7,433 bases of DNA from Intestinibacter sp. (GTDB taxonomy: Bacteria > Bacillota > Clostridia > Peptostreptococcales > Peptostreptococcaceae), in assembly GCF_022780145.1 (NCBI RefSeq), contig NZ_JALEXO010000229.1, positions 1 through 7,433 on the forward strand, read 5' to 3'. Positions 5,893-7,433 of this stretch are shown here, piece after piece (positions within the stretch are counted from its first letter, which is position 1; each line of letters starts with the position of its first letter). Made by a program: the position numbers and the translations under genes. Under the pieces are notes generated by a model. That model saw only the letters and a program-made list of their open reading frames with translations. It searched no databases and was not told the DNA's origin.

Positions 5893-6735
5893 ATGGATAA
5901 AATTAAATTAGTAAGTGATGGTTCTTGTGATCTTTCAGAAGAAGTTATAAAAAAATTTAATATTAGTGTAGTACCTCTTGGCGTGTCTTTTGGAGAAAAA
6001 CATTACACTGCTGGAGTTGATATAGATAATAAAGAGTTTTATAAAAAGATGAAAGAAAGCAAAGAATTACCGAAGACATTTTGTCCATCTCCAGAGAGCT
6101 TTTCTAAAGAGTTTGAATGTGAAGAAGACAAAATAATTGTATTAACTTTAAGTTCAAAATTATCTGGAACATATAATAGTGCTGTTCTTGCAAGAGATTT
6201 GTACTTATCAGAACATGATGAAAAGGATATTAGAATAATTGATACTGAAACAGGATGTATAGGAGCAGGGCTTTTATTGATAAAGGCTTCAAGAATGATA
6301 AATGAAGGTAAAAATATAGATGAAATAGTAGAGACTATTGAAGGTCTTAGACAAAAGATTTATTTTTATGGGACATTAGAAACTCTAGAAAATGCTATAA
6401 AAGGTGGAAGAATAAACCCACTAGCAGGTAAAATAATAGGAGCTTTAAATTTTAAAGCGATAGTTCAAATAACTGAAGGTATTGTAAAACCTATAGATAA
6501 GGCTAGAGGAGAGAGTAACAGTATCAAAAAAGTAGCAAATTATATAACTTCAAATGTAGAAGATGCTAAAGGAAAAATATTATGCTTAGTTCATGCAAAT
6601 TGTCCAGAAAAAGCAGATAAATTACTTTCTATAATAGAAAAAACTCATAAATTTGATGAAATTTATATAAGCGAGGTAGGTCCTGTAATGGGAACTTATA
6701 CTTCACAAGGAGCTGTTTTAGCAGCAGTATTATAG
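5893..6735 (+). CDS. DegV/FakB-like fatty-acid-binding protein
   Basis: This 280-residue protein has the full length and domain order of the DegV family, whose studied members (FakB) hold a fatty acid while the kinase FakA phosphorylates it for phospholipid synthesis. Visible family blocks are KIKLVSDGSCDL (3-14, usually xDSTADL), PSPESF (65-70), LSSKLSGTYNSA (86-97) forming the carboxylate-binding SGTY loop, IRIIDTETGCIGAGLL (113-128), LENAIKGGRINPLAGKIIGAL (165-185), FKAIVQITEG (187-196) and a C-terminal EVGPVMGTYT (261-270). The last block normally reads GTHTGPG; here Tyr replaces His and SQG replaces GPG. The start is supported by GTGAGG ending seven bases upstream. There is no signal peptide or membrane segment, so it should be cytoplasmic. 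The gene is divergent from a TetR-family gene, with a palindrome in its promoter region, so it is probably repressed by that protein. No fakA gene is in the window, so kinase partnership and lipid preference are inferred from the family. Confidence 0.92.
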   Translation: MDKIKLVSDGSCDLSEEVIKKFNISVVPLGVSFGEKHYTAGVDIDNKEFYKKMKESKELPKTFCPSPESFSKEFECEEDKIIVLTLSSKLSGTYNSAVLARDLYLSEHDEKDIRIIDTETGCIGAGLLLIKASRMINEGKNIDEIVETIEGLRQKIYFYGTLETLENAIKGGRINPLAGKIIGALNFKAIVQITEGIVKPIDKARGESNSIKKVANYITSNVEDAKGKILCLVHANCPEKADKLLSIIEKTHKFDEIYISEVGPVMGTYTSQGAVLAAVL

Positions 6736-6762
6736 AATATACTAAAAAATTTAAGAAATATA

Positions 6763-6791
6763 TTGACACTACAACATCTTTTTTATTTAAT
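6763..6791 (+). promoter_or_regulatory. Likely promoter for mtnN
   Basis: A perfect -35 TTGACA (6763-6768) and TTTAAT (6786-6791, one base off TATAAT) are 17 bases apart. Transcription would start near 6798. It lies between degV and the terminator hairpin at 6805-6833, so its transcript would run straight into that hairpin. Confidence 0.65.
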
Positions 6792-6804
6792 ATATTATTG
6801 AGGG

Positions 6805-6833
6805 AATCGTTCTATTTTAGGACGATTTTTTTT
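6805..6833 (+). terminator. Intrinsic terminator between degV and mtnN
   Basis: AATCGTTC (6805-6812) pairs with GGACGATT (6820-6827) through eight pairs, one of them U-G, around a seven-base loop. A run of eight T follows (6826-6833). It is 69 bases after the degV stop and 25 bases before the mtnN start. It is the only terminator-like structure after degV. Confidence 0.82.
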
Positions 6834-6858
6834 AGAAAAATATTTATAGGAGGTAACG

Positions 6859-7433
6859 ATGAATAAAATAGGAATAATCGGAGCTATGGATAAAGAGGTT
6901 AAAACATTAATTAGCCTTATGGAAATAGAAAAAACAGTAGATAAAGCGAGTTTAAAATTTTATATAGGTAGCTTAAAAGGAAAAAATGTAGTATTAGTGC
7001 AATGTGGAATAGGGAAAGTAAATGCTGCGCTATGTGCTCAAATACTTATAAGTGAATTCGGCGTTCAAGCAGTTGTTAATACAGGTGTTGCAGGTGCTAT
7101 ACATTCATCTCTAGATGTAAACGATATAGTAATATCTACAGAGGCTATAGAGTACGATGTCGATGCTAGAGCATTTGGATATGAAAAGGGTCAAATACCT
7201 CAAATGGAAAACTCAGTATTTAAAGCAGATGAAAAATTAATAGAAGCTGCTTACAAGTCAAGCTTAGAGCAAGTAAAAAATCAAGACTTTAAAATCGTAA
7301 AAGGAAGAGTTGCTACAGGAGACATATTTATAAGCTCAAAGGAATTAAAAGACGAGCTAGACAATGATTTTAAGGCTTATTGTGGAGAAATGGAGGGTGG
7401 AGCAATTGCCCATGTATGTACTTTAAATAATAC
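6859..7433 (+). CDS. mtnN: 5'-methylthioadenosine/S-adenosylhomocysteine nucleosidase, 3'-truncated
   Basis: The first 191 codons of MtnN (Pfs, MTA/SAH nucleosidase) are present; family members are about 230 residues, so roughly 40 are cut off by the window end. The cytoplasmic enzyme splits adenine from methylthioadenosine and S-adenosylhomocysteine, serving methionine salvage and the activated methyl cycle and feeding LuxS where that exists. Matching segments are KIGIIGAMDKEV (3-14, with E13 aligning to catalytic E12 of the Escherichia coli enzyme), CGIGKVNAA (49-57), NTGVAGAI (74-81), the block FGYEKGQIP, RVATGDIFI, and EMEGGAIAHVC (177-187), whose M178 and E179 align with the substrate-binding M173/E174. 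The catalytic Asp of the ISD motif would lie past the window. The start has a textbook AGGAGGT (6848-6854) four bases upstream. A promoter and a terminator hairpin lie just ahead of the gene, so expression may come from its own start, degV read-through, or both. Confidence 0.96.
   Translation, partial: MNKIGIIGAMDKEVKTLISLMEIEKTVDKASLKFYIGSLKGKNVVLVQCGIGKVNAALCAQILISEFGVQAVVNTGVAGAIHSSLDVNDIVISTEAIEYDVDARAFGYEKGQIPQMENSVFKADEKLIEAAYKSSLEQVKNQDFKIVKGRVATGDIFISSKELKDELDNDFKAYCGEMEGGAIAHVCTLNN

Noticed and set aside
1..7433. CRISPR arrays, insertion sequences, tRNA or rRNA genes, phage or defence genes
   Set aside because: No spaced direct repeats, transposase-like frames, terminal inverted repeats or tRNA-like cloverleaf were seen on either strand; the coding regions are ordinary core genes.

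Overview
The window looks like chromosomal DNA from an AT-rich Gram-positive anaerobe of the class Clostridia. The ylmH-divIVA-ileS order, the T-box leader, the AGGAGG-type ribosome binding sites, the A/T-ending codons and the style of the proteins all point to the Peptostreptococcaceae (Clostridioides, Paraclostridium or Romboutsia type). That placement is inferred from recognition, not from a database search.

Layout. Positions 1-704 hold the 3' part of ylmH, an S4-domain RNA-binding protein whose start lies outside the window. It is followed with 11 bases between the genes by divIVA (716-1342), a pole/septum-targeting coiled-coil protein. These two look like the tail of a division/translation-linked operon. 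Positions 1343-1884 carry a consensus promoter (1430-1458), a complete isoleucine-type T-box riboswitch with its terminator (about 1465-1721), and an unusual 163-base stretch of AT-rich leader with two small hairpins before the next start codon. Positions 1885-4998 encode a 1037-residue isoleucyl-tRNA synthetase of the long, eukaryote-like type (IleRS2). Its class I signature reads GIHH instead of HIGH. A strong terminator follows.

The second half is a divergent regulator/target pair. A TetR-family repressor gene (5688 to 5134, minus strand) and a DegV/FakB-like fatty-acid-binding protein gene (5893-6735, plus strand) share a 204-base intergenic region. It holds two back-to-back promoters, each with a 17-base spacer, and a perfect 6+4+6 inverted repeat just downstream of the degV start site. 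The simplest reading is that the TetR protein represses degV, perhaps in response to a fatty-acyl ligand. The window ends in mtnN (6859 onward, truncated), encoding 5'-methylthioadenosine/S-adenosylhomocysteine nucleosidase. In front of mtnN a promoter is followed almost at once by an intrinsic-terminator hairpin.

How the parts work together. The first block joins cell division (DivIVA), ribosome-associated quality control (YlmH) and tRNA charging (IleRS). ileS has its own promoter and is controlled by uncharged tRNA-Ile through the T-box. The degV-tetR pair is probably a self-contained lipid-related switch. mtnN serves methyl-cycle salvage and may be partly co-transcribed with degV. I see no mobile elements, CRISPR arrays, rRNA or tRNA genes. 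Nothing here is clearly a new system. The best leads are the swapped IleRS signature, the TetR/DegV switch and the promoter-terminator overlap before mtnN.
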